Below are positions 46,336 to 55,741 of a stretch of 64,000 nt of DNA, in pieces. The notes beneath the pieces are model-generated. The model was not told the origin of the DNA, did not search any database, and worked only from the letters and a program-made list of their open reading frames with translations. Numbering within the stretch: the stretch's first letter is position 1; every line of letters starts with the position of its first letter. Origin of the DNA: Sandaracinaceae bacterium (GTDB lineage Bacteria; Myxococcota_A; Polyangia; Polyangiales; Sandaracinaceae). A program made the translations under genes and the position numbers. The stretch is taken from positions 620,001 to 684,000 of the forward strand of contig JACKEC010000017.1 of the NCBI GenBank assembly GCA_020633195.1, given 5' to 3'.

Positions 46336-49300
46336 GTGCTACCGAACGGAGGAGGGGTCCGCGCGGCGTTGCTCGCGCTCGTGGTGCTCTGCGCCCCGAG
46401 CGCGGCGGCCGCGCAGGACAGCGGCTACGAGCTCGCGCTCGACGGACCGACGCAGGTGCGGACGGGGCGCGTCGCGCGCTACCGCGGCGTCGCATACCGC
46501 GTGCGCGGGCTCGCCGAGCTCTCCCCGTTCGGAGGTCGCGTCCGCGCTCGCGTGGAGCAGCGCGAGGGACCGAGCGGCGCGTGGAGCGAGCAGATCAGCG
46601 CCGCCGATGGTCGCTTCGAGATCGAGGTCCCGGTCCCCGAGGGGCTCGAAGAGGAGGTCTTCCTCGACGTGGAGGTCGGGCCCGAGGACGGGGCGCGTCG
46701 CTTCTCGATGCCCTTGCGCGTGCGGCCCGCGGTGTCGCTCGTGCTGCGCAGCGACCGCCGCCTCTACGAAGCCGGCGAGCCCGTGCACCTGTGGGCCTGG
46801 CTGCGCGAGGACGTGAGCCACCGACCGCTCGCGGGGCAGACGATCGAGCTCGAGCTCGAGGGGCCTTCGATGCCCTCGGTGCGCCGCGAGATCACGACGG
46901 GGGACTCCGGCGTCGCGCACCTCGAGCTCACGGTCCCGACGGGGGCCGCCGAGGGGACGATGTCGGTGACCGCGCGGGTCCCCGGTCAGCTCCAGACCTC
47001 GGCGAGCTTCAACGTCGGGACGCGGACCTGGGAGCGCCTCTTCGCCGACGTCGAGGTCGAGCCGGAGCCCGTCGCGCCCGGCGCCGACGCGACCGTCGCG
47101 GTGACCGTGACGGCGACGTCGGGCGCGCCCGTCATCGACGCGCAGGTGTCGGTCACGATCGACAACGAGAGCTGGTCGGGGACGACGGGCCGCGACGGCG
47201 TCGCTCGCGTCCCCGTCCGCGCGCCGGTCTACCTCGAGCACGACACCGGATCGCTGTACGTCTCGGTCGAGATCCGCCACCCCGGCTACGGCGTGGTGAG
47301 CTCGGGCGGGACGATGCGCCTCGCCGTGCCGCTGTCGCTCTCGATCGAGGCGGTCGCGAGGCACGGGGGCCTCGTGCCCGAGCTCGACGACGTGCTCTAC
47401 GTGCGCCTCCACGACGGCATCGGTGATCCGCCGACGCAGCCGACCGAGGTGACGGTCGAGGGGCCGGCGGTGCGCGGCGGTCGCGCCACCGCCACCACCG
47501 ACGCGAACGGCATCGCGACGATCCCCGTCCGGTTGCCGGTCGGCGCGTCCGCCTCGAGCGGCGATCACCCGCAGACGAGCGTGCTCGTCTCCGTGGCCGG
47601 GCCGCTCGAGCGGCTCGCGCGCGTCTACCTGCCCGTCTTCGCCGACGCGGAGGTCTCGCCGACCCCGGATCGCCCGGTGGTGGAGCCGGGCAGCCGGGTC
47701 GAGGTCGAGGTGCAGCGCCGCCCGGGCGCCGCGCGCCGGGAGGTCGTGCTCGAGCTGCTCGACGACCACGCCGAGATCCTCGCGCTCGCGCGCGTCTCCG
47801 CGAGCCAGCGCCGCGTGACGATCGACGTCCCGCCGGACCGCCTCGGCGTCATGACCCTGCGCGCGCGGGCCGTGCACGCGGACGAGACGCTCGAGGGGGT
47901 GGGCGGCCTCGCGGGCCTCATCGTGCGCCCCGCCGATCCCGACTTCGTCAGCGTGGCGCCGACGCGGCGGCGCTGGACGGTCGGAGAGACCGCGCACGTC
48001 ACCTTGACGACTGGGAGCGGCGGTCCTCGACGCTGGGCCGCGGTGCTGGTCCGAGACCTGGCGGCGCACGGCGGCGAGCAGCCGTTCACGGCGCACTTCC
48101 TCGGGCGTCGGTTCGAGCAAGCGTTGTTGACGCCCTCCGACGAGGACGGCCGCCGACTCGTGTTCGCGACGCTCGCCGCCCGGCTCCAGGCCGACGCCGA
48201 GCCGGAGCCCGCGCCGCCGCTCGTGGACGGCCTCGGGCTCGCGCCGAGCGACGCGCTCCAGGCGCCGCGCGGCGGGCTCCGGGATCCGTGGCCGCTCGCG
48301 CGCGAGCTCGTTCGGCGGCGCGTGGGGCGCTCGACCCGCGCGCTCGAGGACCGGCTCGCGGAGGCGCTCGAGTCGAACGGGCTGGACGCGATCACGACGA
48401 CCGCGGGCGGGCGGCGCCGCTTCCGAGACGACGCGCTCGCCGACGTGCGCGCGGCGGTGACGCTCGGCGGTGAGCCGCTGACCCCGGCCATGATCGAGGC
48501 CGCCGATCCGAGCTTCACCTACGACTCCGTCGCGCGCCGGGTCGCGCGCGCGCGCCTCGTGAAGCTGCTCGTCGCGCTCGCCGCCTACCTCGACCCCGGC
48601 GACGAGGCGCCGCCCGCCGCGCGCATGGCGGCGCGGGAGCCGTCGAGCCGCTGGCTCCCTCGGCTCGTCGAGCGCGGCCTCATCGCGGCGCACGACCTCG
48701 ACGATCCGTGGGGCGGGCGGTTCGCGCTTCGATCCACGCGCGCGCCGGCGCTCGTCCTCTCGTCCCACGCGACCGACGTCGAGCTCGTGTCGCCGGGCCC
48801 CGACGGGCGGCTCGGCACGGGCGACGACGTCCACGACCCGTTCGCGCGGGTGGTCCCGGCGCGCACGCCCTACGCGCTCTCGTCCGGTGAGGACGAGCTG
48901 ATGCGACGCCTCGCGGTGCTCTCGCCGGTCGAGCGGACGCTCGCGATGATCAGCGAGTCGTACCGGCGGGTCTCCGTCGAGATGTCCGAGGACGAGATCG
49001 GCGACGCGGTCTCCGCCGAGGTCTCGGAGGGGACGATCGGGCTCGGCAACCTCGGCCTCATCGGTCACGGCGCCGGCGGCGGCGGGACGGGGAGCGGCTA
49101 CGGGAGCGGGCACGGGATGTTGCGGGGGCGCTCGGCTCGGTCCCCGTCGATCCGAACGGGGATGGCGTCGGTCTCGGGGCTCGCCGCGGTGCTGCGCGAG
49201 CGCTTCCCCCCCACGCTGCTGTTCACGCCGGACGCCGAGGTCGACGCGGACGGCGAGACCGATCTCGCGATCCCGCTCGCCGACGCGGTGACCACGTACC

Positions 49301-51066
49301 TCGTCGAGGTCGTCGTCTGGCGCGAGGACGGTTGGTACTGGTCGGACTCGACCCGCATCGAGGTCGACAGAGACATCGTGGTGACCGCGCCGGTGCCCGC
49401 CGTCGCGCATCGCGGTGACCACATCACGCTGCCGATCCGCGTGAGCAACCGGGGCGACGCGCCGCGCGAGCTCGAGGTGCGGCTCGCCGGCTCGGAGGCG
49501 CTCGGGATCGCCGACGCGGCCGCGCAGCGCGTGACCGTCGGGGCGGGCGAGGCGCGCGCGGTCGACGTCGAGCTCGCGCCCACCCGCGTCGGCGAAGGTC
49601 ACCTCGAGATCGCCGTCGTCACCCCCGAGGGCGAGGCGCTCGACGCGGTGCGGCTCCCGATGCGCGTCGTCGACGTGGCGCGCCGGGTCAGCCAGACCGA
49701 GGAGACGATCGCCGCCGGTCGGGCGACGGTCGAGCTCGTCGTGCCCGCCGGGGCGGACGCGCGCGCGGGCTCGGTCGAGCTCGACGTCGGCTCGTCTCTG
49801 TTCGCCGAAGACCTGGGCGACGTGTGGACGGTCTGGTGCCCCTCGCCGCGGCTCGACACGGACGACCCGGCGCGGTTCCTCACCGTCGACTCCCTCGAGC
49901 TCACCCCGCTCGCGATCGGCGGGGCGTGGCGCAGCGAGCACGTCGAGGACGCCGAGATCGAGCGGGCCGTCGACTGGCTCACCGCGGCGCTCGATCGGAG
50001 CCGCGCGAGCACCCCCGAGGAGGAGCTCGCGCAGGCGTCGGCTCGCGCCTGGGTCCTGCTCGGGCTCCACCCGATCGCCGAGGCGCCCGGTCGCCGCGAT
50101 CTGCCGCGCGCCCGCGAGCTCGTGGAGCGGCTGCGCCGCGAGGTCGGCTCCGAGGCGATGGCCTCGGACGATCCGCGGCACTGGGCGCTCGCCGCCGCGG
50201 GCCTCGGGTGGACGGCGCCGGAGGGCGATCTCGATCGGCCGCGCGAGCTCGTGCGACGCCTCCAGCGGCACACCGTCCAGAGCGGAGGGGATCGCTGGCT
50301 CGCGCTCGAGACCCAGGCGGTGCGAGGCACCGTGCTCCTCGCGATGGCGGAGCTCGCGCTCGGGGAGCGGGAGCGTGCGTTCCAGATCCTCGCGACGGTC
50401 AGCCGGTGGGCGCAGCGCGGGCACGCGCTCGGGTCCGACGTGCGCGGCCTCGCGCGGGCGGCCGTGCGACGGATGACGCGGGGCCAGGCCCCCGAGCGGG
50501 TGACCGTCACGATCGACGGCGCGGAGCAGACGGTGGCGCTCGACGGCGGCGTCGCGCGCGTCGACGCGCCGGGCCTCGCGGAGCCGGGCGCGCACCGCGT
50601 GGTCGTCGCGGCCCCCCACGGAGCGCCCGTCTTCGTGCGGGTCGAGGCGCGCTACGGGGTCCCCTGGGAGGCGCGCCCCGCCGCGGCGAGCGGCCCGCTC
50701 GTGCTCGCGCTCGAGGGCGAGACCCACGGGCTCGACGAAGAGGCCGAGCTCGAGGTCGTCGTGCGTAACCGCGCGCCGCGCACGCTCCGCCGACCGATCG
50801 TGGAGGTCCAGGTGCCGACGGGGGCCGAGCTCACGCAGAGCGGTTTGCTCGCTACGGGCGTCCTCGTGCAGCGGATCGACGACGTCGTCGTCCTCACCCT
50901 GCCGCCGCTCCGGCCGGGCAACGAGCGGCGCGTCCCGCTGGCGCTGCGCTGGAGCGTGGCGGGGGAGCTGCGCGGGCTCGGGGTGAGCGGTCGCGCGGAC
51001 GACCGACCCGAGGCGGTGAGCGTGCTGCCCCCACGCACCGTGACGATCGCGGAGGTGAACCCGTGA
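46336..51066 (+). CDS. giant alpha-2-macroglobulin-like exported protein, paralogue 1
   Basis: About 1576 residues from GTG 46336; TTG 46330 or 46369 are alternative starts. Signal: RAALLALVVLCAPSAAAAQ. Residues about 20-700 hold repeated beta-sandwich (MG-like) domains with VRPAVSLVLRSDRRLYEAGE and WLREDVSHRPLAGQTIELEL. A helical/pseudopilin-like segment lies at about 720-838 (SPGPDGRLGTGDDV). A Gly-rich stretch at about 895-945 (HGAGGGGTGSGYGSGHG) precedes an A2M domain at 954 (RERFPPTLLF and PLADAVTTYLVEVVVW). The thioester CxEQ is absent: the matching place is WTVWCPSPRLDTDD with Cys1168. A helical domain and C-terminal sandwich follow. Probably a periplasmic or surface protein; no protease trap by thioester is possible. 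Confidence 0.85.
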   Translation: MLPNGGGVRAALLALVVLCAPSAAAAQDSGYELALDGPTQVRTGRVARYRGVAYRVRGLAELSPFGGRVRARVEQREGPSGAWSEQISAADGRFEIEVPVPEGLEEEVFLDVEVGPEDGARRFSMPLRVRPAVSLVLRSDRRLYEAGEPVHLWAWLREDVSHRPLAGQTIELELEGPSMPSVRREITTGDSGVAHLELTVPTGAAEGTMSVTARVPGQLQTSASFNVGTRTWERLFADVEVEPEPVAPGADATVAVTVTATSGAPVIDAQVSVTIDNESWSGTTGRDGVARVPVRAPVYLEHDTGSLYVSVEIRHPGYGVVSSGGTMRLAVPLSLSIEAVARHGGLVPELDDVLYVRLHDGIGDPPTQPTEVTVEGPAVRGGRATATTDANGIATIPVRLPVGASASSGDHPQTSVLVSVAGPLERLARVYLPVFADAEVSPTPDRPVVEPGSRVEVEVQRRPGAARREVVLELLDDHAEILALARVSASQRRVTIDVPPDRLGVMTLRARAVHADETLEGVGGLAGLIVRPADPDFVSVAPTRRRWTVGETAHVTLTTGSGGPRRWAAVLVRDLAAHGGEQPFTAHFLGRRFEQALLTPSDEDGRRLVFATLAARLQADAEPEPAPPLVDGLGLAPSDALQAPRGGLRDPWPLARELVRRRVGRSTRALEDRLAEALESNGLDAITTTAGGRRRFRDDALADVRAAVTLGGEPLTPAMIEAADPSFTYDSVARRVARARLVKLLVALAAYLDPGDEAPPAARMAAREPSSRWLPRLVERGLIAAHDLDDPWGGRFALRSTRAPALVLSSHATDVELVSPGPDGRLGTGDDVHDPFARVVPARTPYALSSGEDELMRRLAVLSPVERTLAMISESYRRVSVEMSEDEIGDAVSAEVSEGTIGLGNLGLIGHGAGGGGTGSGYGSGHGMLRGRSARSPSIRTGMASVSGLAAVLRERFPPTLLFTPDAEVDADGETDLAIPLADAVTTYLVEVVVWREDGWYWSDSTRIEVDRDIVVTAPVPAVAHRGDHITLPIRVSNRGDAPRELEVRLAGSEALGIADAAAQRVTVGAGEARAVDVELAPTRVGEGHLEIAVVTPEGEALDAVRLPMRVVDVARRVSQTEETIAAGRATVELVVPAGADARAGSVELDVGSSLFAEDLGDVWTVWCPSPRLDTDDPARFLTVDSLELTPLAIGGAWRSEHVEDAEIERAVDWLTAALDRSRASTPEEELAQASARAWVLLGLHPIAEAPGRRDLPRARELVERLRREVGSEAMASDDPRHWALAAAGLGWTAPEGDLDRPRELVRRLQRHTVQSGGDRWLALETQAVRGTVLLAMAELALGERERAFQILATVSRWAQRGHALGSDVRGLARAAVRRMTRGQAPERVTVTIDGAEQTVALDGGVARVDAPGLAEPGAHRVVVAAPHGAPVFVRVEARYGVPWEARPAAASGPLVLALEGETHGLDEEAELEVVVRNRAPRTLRRPIVEVQVPTGAELTQSGLLATGVLVQRIDDVVVLTLPPLRPGNERRVPLALRWSVAGELRGLGVSGRADDRPEAVSVLPPRTVTIAEVNP

Positions 51067-54000
51067 AGTGGCTCGTCCTGTTGTTTTGCGTGCTCCTCGC
51101 GTCGCCGGCCCCGGCCCTCGCCCAGGGGGCGCGCGCGCGGCGCGCGGTGTCGGCGGGCGAGGTCACCGGCCTCGAGATGCGGATCGAGGGCAGCCTCCGG
51201 GCGCCGCCCGGCGGGACCGTGCGCTGGTTCGTGACGCTCTACGAGGTGGTCCGTCGGCGCGACCTGCGCCCCGCGCCCGGCGCGACCTTGCGGGTCATGA
51301 CCTCCAACGCGCGCGGCGAGCCCGTGCAGGTCGTGCAGACCGACGCGGACGGCCACGCCTCGATCGAGATCCCCTTCCCGGACGACCTCGAGGCGGCGCC
51401 GAGCGTCCGGGTCGAGGCCTCGTCGCCGCGCAACGTCCGGCGCGTCTTCTCCGTCGGGCTCTCCCTCGCGCCGCTCCACCGAGTCGAGGTCTACGTCGAC
51501 CGCGCGCGCACCGTCCCGGGCGCGACGGTCGCCGCGTTCGGCCGCGTCCTGTCGGTGGCCACGGGCCGCCCGATCGCCGAAGAGACCGTCACCGTGCGCG
51601 TCCAGGATCGGCACCCGCTCGGCGCCCCGATCGAGGTCACGACGGACGCGCGCGGCGTGTTCTCGGTGCCGTCGCTGACCATGCCCGACGCGCCGACCAC
51701 CACGCTGCAGATCGTCGCGGCGACGGAGCACGGCAACGCGTCGCAGGGGGTGCTCCTCGACCGGCCCACGCCGCTCGCGCGCTGGGTCGAGGCGACCGCG
51801 CCGCCGCTCGTGCAGCCCGGTCAGCGCTTCGACGTCGCGGTGCACGTGCGCGGCCGCGACGGTGAGCCCGTGCGCGGCGCCCGCGTGCGATGGGAGGACG
51901 CCGAGGAGGACGAGGACGAGCCGCCGCTGGCCACCGACGCCGAGGGGCGCGTGTCGATCGCGTGGACCGCCCCGACGACCCTCGCCGAGCCCTGGCGCAG
52001 CCTGGGTCGGACGCTCCTCGTCACGGACCCGGGCACCGGCGCGGTCCGCACCGTGGTCTCGACCCGCGTCGCGCGCGTCCCCGCGCTCGTGGCCTGGGCG
52101 GTCGACGGCGGCGCGCTCGCGCCGGGCCTCGACGGCCGCGTCTTCGTGCGTGTGGTGCGCCCGGACGGCGCCCCGTACCGGGGCGCGGTCTCGCTCGAGA
52201 TGGCTCGCCTCGGCGGCACCCGGACGGCGACCACGGACGCCGACGGGGTCGCTGTCTTCGAAGGGCCGGTGGCGCTCGGCGGCGACCACGGCGAGTGCGG
52301 CGGGTCGACGGCGACCGAGGCGACGCTCGTCGTCGACGCGCACCGCGAGCGGCTGTGTCTGCCGATCGACCCCGACGCGACGGTGCGGGTCGAGCGCGCG
52401 CGCTTCGAAGGCGACGGCGTGGTCGTCGAGCTCTCGCGCGCCGCCGCCGTGCGCGCGGCCAGCGTCGAGGTCGCGGTGCTCGAGCGGTCGAACGACGGGT
52501 GGACCCCGGTCGCCCGCGCGCACGCCGCGCCGCGCGACGCGAGCGTCACCCTGCGCTTGCCGCCGAGCGTCCGCGGGGAGCTGTGGGTCCGCGCGCGCCC
52601 GCTCCTCGACGACGGCATCCCCGTGCGAGGCGGCTCGCGTTTGGTCTACCGGCCCTTCGCCGACGGCGACGTGCCGGCGCTCGAGGCCTCGGAGGCGCGC
52701 GGCGCGGTGACGACGGCGACCGACGCGACCTTCGCCATCTTCGCGGACGAGACCGACGAGCTCCGCCGCGTGCTCCAGATGCGGCTCGGCCCGGTCGGCG
52801 CGGCGCTCGAGGCCGCGCGCTCGGAGGCGTTCGTCGCCGGCCTCCTCGCCGCGCGCACGCCGCCCGACACCTCCGCCTCCATGACCCTCCGCGAGGGGGC
52901 GCGCGTCCCGCAGCCGATGCCCTCGAACCCGGTCGCGGAGGGCCTCCTGCGCGATCCGTGGCGCACGCGCGCGCGCTTCGTCCGCGGTCGGCTCGGCCGC
53001 CTGATGCGATCGGTCGAGGAGTACGTCGACGGCTCGATCCCCGACACGATCGACGACGTCGGCGTCCGCGAGGGTGGCCGCTGGCGCTTCAACCGCGCGC
53101 TCCTCACCCCGGCGATCGAGGGCCGCGGGCTCGGCGAGGAGACGGCGACGGGCCTCGACGGGGAGCCGCTCGACATCGACGTGCTCACCGCGCTCGACCC
53201 GAGCTTCACCTACGACCACGTCGCGCGCCGGATCACCCGCCAGCGCCTGTGGCGCGTGCTCGTGGTGCTCCGGAACGCCATCCAGACGCTCGGCCTCGAC
53301 CTGCCCTGGGCGCGCCGCGGCGACGAGGAGGAGCTGCTGCTCTCCGTGTTCGAGATCCAGGACCAGCTGTCCGGGAGCTCGGAGTACCTCTCGCGCGAGC
53401 ACCTCTTCGACGCCTGGGGGCAGCCGTTCGTGCTGCGCCGCGTCCGCGGTCGGCCGCGCTTCCGCTTCCTCGAGCCGGTGGAGGGCTGGGAGCTCGTCAG
53501 CCCGGGCCCCGACGGTCGGCCGGGCACCGGGGACGACGTCGTCGATCCGTTCGCGCGGGTCCTGCCGTCGGGGGGGATCTACGCCGAGGCGGTCGGTGAA
53601 GACATCTTGCTCGCTCGCCTCTCGGGTGTCGCGCTCGGGCGGGCGACCCTGGAGTCCCTCGCCGCGGTCTTCTCGGTCGAGGCGCCGGAGTCGGCCGGCG
53701 AGCCGAGCGCGAGCGCCCACGCGACCTGGGGGACGCTGCCGGGCGCGCCGACGAGGGTCGAGGCGCGGCCGCCGGCCCTCGAGCCGATCGCCGCCTCGAT
53801 CGGCGGTCTGGGCGCGACGCCGACGTGGTCGCCCCCGAGCGCGCGGCGCGCCTACGTGGCCACCGCCGTCCGCTTCGGCGCCGACGGCGGCCTCTCGACC
53901 GCGGAGGCGCGCTTCGTCGCGGGCGCGCCGTGGATCGCGAGCCTCGAGCTCCCCGCGGCGCTGCGGCCGTCGGAGGCGATCCGGTTGCCGATCGAGCTCG

Positions 54001-55574
54001 TCCGGCTCGCCGAGGCGCCCACCCCCACCGTCGAGGCCTCGGTGCGCGGCCGCGCCATCGAGGCGAGCGTGGAAGGCACGCAGCTCGTCTTGCGCGCGAC
54101 ACAGCCGGGGATCGCCGTCGTCACGGTGACCGTGCGCGCGCAGGAGCGCGTCGTGAGCCGGTTCGAGCGTCGGGTCCGGGTGGTCCCCGAGGGGCTGCTG
54201 CGCCAGCGCGCGCGGGCGCTGCGGGTCGCGCGCGAGGCCGACCTGACGACCCGCGCTCCGGACGACGCGCGCCCGTGGCGCTCCGAGCTCGTGGTCGGGA
54301 CGCCGCGCGCGCTCTACGCGGACCCGGCGTTCGTCACCACGCGGGCGGAGGCGCCGGGGCTGCTCGCGTGGGCGCGCGCGATGGCCGAGGGCGAGCCGGA
54401 CGAGGACCTGCTCGCGCGCGCCACGGGCGACGAGGGGGTCCTCGCGACGGCGTGCTCGATGGTCGCGTGGGCGGCCGACGAGTCGTACGCGTCGCGGGTC
54501 TCGGGCGCCGCCACCACGGTCCGCGCCGGCCTCGGCGACGACCTCGCGCTCCGCGCGTCGGTGCTCGCCGCGCTCGCGCCGTGGGCCCCGGACATCCCGG
54601 GCGGCGTCGACCCGTCCTCGACCCTCGTCAACGAGCTGCGCGAGGACGGCTGGCGAGCGCTCGCGAGCGCCAGCGACGCCCCCGCGGTGATGGCGCGGAT
54701 GGCCGCGGGGCTGCTCCTCGCGGACCGTGACGACAGCCGCGGTCGCGCGCTGCTCGAGCGGGCGCGCGCCACGCTGGTCGAGGACGGGAGCGGGCGCCGC
54801 TGGGTGCCGGGCGACTCGGCCCGGATCGCCGACGGGTGGATCGGCACCCTCGCCCTCGCCGTCGCGGCCCGACAGATCGGCGAGGACGCGCTCGCCGACG
54901 AGCTCGCGGACGCCGCGCTCACGCGCCTCTACCTCGCGGATCGCGCGGGGACCGAGGGCGCGTTCTGGGCGCTCGCGGCCAGCGTGTACGGCGCGCTCGG
55001 GGTCGAGGGCCCCGACGCGGTGGACGTCGAGGTCGGCGGGGCGACGCAGCACCTCGCGCTGACGGGCGGGGTGGCGCGGATCGCGATCGATCCGAGCGCG
55101 GCGGTGCAGCTGCGCACCGAGGCGCCGGTCTGGGCGCGGGTCGAGGCCCGCTACCTCGCGCCGCTCACGGCCCGGGACGAGGGCCCGCTGCGCGCGCACG
55201 TCGAGGGCACGCCGGGTCGCGCGGGCGAGACCGCGGGCTTCGAGCTGGTGGTCGAGAACGCCAGCGACGCGTCGAGCGGGCACCCCGTGGTGGAGCTCGT
55301 GCTCCCCGGCGCGGCGGCGCTGGACGCCGAGGCGATCCGCCGGCTCGAGCGCTCCGAGGACGTGCTCGAGGTGACGCCGCCCGACGGCGCGGGGGTCGTC
55401 CGCGTGCGCTTGGCCGAGCTCGCCGAGGGCGGCGAGCGGCGCGTCCCGCTCGCGTGGCGCTGGATCGGCGCCGGGCAGACGCAGGGCCTCGGGCTGGTCG
55501 CGTACGACGCGTCCTCACCCCACGCCATGTTCGTGCGCGAGGGGCGCACCCTGACCATCGAGGAGGCCCGATGA
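51063..55574 (+). CDS. giant alpha-2-macroglobulin-like exported protein, paralogue 2
   Basis: 1503 residues from GTG 51063, overlapping the first paralogue's stop by four bases. Signal MKWLVLLFCVLLASPAPALA. It shares order and phrases with paralogue 1: MG-like sandwiches, RDPWRTRARFVRGRLGRLMR, then DPSFTYDHVARRITRQRLWR, the pseudopilin-like SPGPDGRPGTGDDVVDPFAR near 815-833, a weakened A2M-like region (TAVRFGADGGLSTAEARFVA), a helical toroid-like domain and a C-terminal sandwich with EGTPGRAGETAGFELVVENA. The Gly-rich motif and any CxEQ are missing. Its stop overlaps the 42-residue lipoprotein by four bases. Role unknown; the tight overlap implies equal expression and probably a joint complex. 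Confidence 0.85.
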   Translation: MKWLVLLFCVLLASPAPALAQGARARRAVSAGEVTGLEMRIEGSLRAPPGGTVRWFVTLYEVVRRRDLRPAPGATLRVMTSNARGEPVQVVQTDADGHASIEIPFPDDLEAAPSVRVEASSPRNVRRVFSVGLSLAPLHRVEVYVDRARTVPGATVAAFGRVLSVATGRPIAEETVTVRVQDRHPLGAPIEVTTDARGVFSVPSLTMPDAPTTTLQIVAATEHGNASQGVLLDRPTPLARWVEATAPPLVQPGQRFDVAVHVRGRDGEPVRGARVRWEDAEEDEDEPPLATDAEGRVSIAWTAPTTLAEPWRSLGRTLLVTDPGTGAVRTVVSTRVARVPALVAWAVDGGALAPGLDGRVFVRVVRPDGAPYRGAVSLEMARLGGTRTATTDADGVAVFEGPVALGGDHGECGGSTATEATLVVDAHRERLCLPIDPDATVRVERARFEGDGVVVELSRAAAVRAASVEVAVLERSNDGWTPVARAHAAPRDASVTLRLPPSVRGELWVRARPLLDDGIPVRGGSRLVYRPFADGDVPALEASEARGAVTTATDATFAIFADETDELRRVLQMRLGPVGAALEAARSEAFVAGLLAARTPPDTSASMTLREGARVPQPMPSNPVAEGLLRDPWRTRARFVRGRLGRLMRSVEEYVDGSIPDTIDDVGVREGGRWRFNRALLTPAIEGRGLGEETATGLDGEPLDIDVLTALDPSFTYDHVARRITRQRLWRVLVVLRNAIQTLGLDLPWARRGDEEELLLSVFEIQDQLSGSSEYLSREHLFDAWGQPFVLRRVRGRPRFRFLEPVEGWELVSPGPDGRPGTGDDVVDPFARVLPSGGIYAEAVGEDILLARLSGVALGRATLESLAAVFSVEAPESAGEPSASAHATWGTLPGAPTRVEARPPALEPIAASIGGLGATPTWSPPSARRAYVATAVRFGADGGLSTAEARFVAGAPWIASLELPAALRPSEAIRLPIELVRLAEAPTPTVEASVRGRAIEASVEGTQLVLRATQPGIAVVTVTVRAQERVVSRFERRVRVVPEGLLRQRARALRVAREADLTTRAPDDARPWRSELVVGTPRALYADPAFVTTRAEAPGLLAWARAMAEGEPDEDLLARATGDEGVLATACSMVAWAADESYASRVSGAATTVRAGLGDDLALRASVLAALAPWAPDIPGGVDPSSTLVNELREDGWRALASASDAPAVMARMAAGLLLADRDDSRGRALLERARATLVEDGSGRRWVPGDSARIADGWIGTLALAVAARQIGEDALADELADAALTRLYLADRAGTEGAFWALAASVYGALGVEGPDAVDVEVGGATQHLALTGGVARIAIDPSAAVQLRTEAPVWARVEARYLAPLTARDEGPLRAHVEGTPGRAGETAGFELVVENASDASSGHPVVELVLPGAAALDAEAIRRLERSEDVLEVTPPDGAGVVRVRLAELAEGGERRVPLAWRWIGAGQTQGLGLVAYDASSPHAMFVREGRTLTIEEAR

Positions 55575-55699
55575 GAGCCTGGCTTGTCGCGTTCGCCCTG
55601 ACCCTCGCCGCCTGCGGCGGGCGCCCGCCCGACGAGGAGGTGTCCGCCACGTGGACCAGCGGGGACGACGCGCCGCTCGAGGGCGACGAGGCCGAGTGA
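55571..55699 (+). CDS. 42-residue lipoprotein closing the A2M-like cluster
   Basis: 42 residues. MRAWLVAFALTLAACG is a clear lipoprotein signal (lipobox LAAC); the mature peptide is only about 26 residues, acidic, ending GDDAPLEGDEAE. ATG overlaps the stop of the giant paralogue 2 by four bases (ATGA), so it is very probably translated with it. A lipid-anchored acidic peptide could be a tether, lid or assembly aid. Too short to classify. Confidence 0.7.
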   Translation: MRAWLVAFALTLAACGGRPPDEEVSATWTSGDDAPLEGDEAE

Positions 55700-55741
55700 T
55701 CGGGTAACCCCGCGCCGGTCGAGGGGTTAGGCTCCCGCGCG

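Noticed and set aside
46339..50727. Minus-strand frame of 1462 codons opposite giant paralogue 1
   Set aside because: Arg/His/Asp-rich shadow of the A2M-like gene. The same applies to the minus-strand frame at 50652-55283 opposite paralogue 2.
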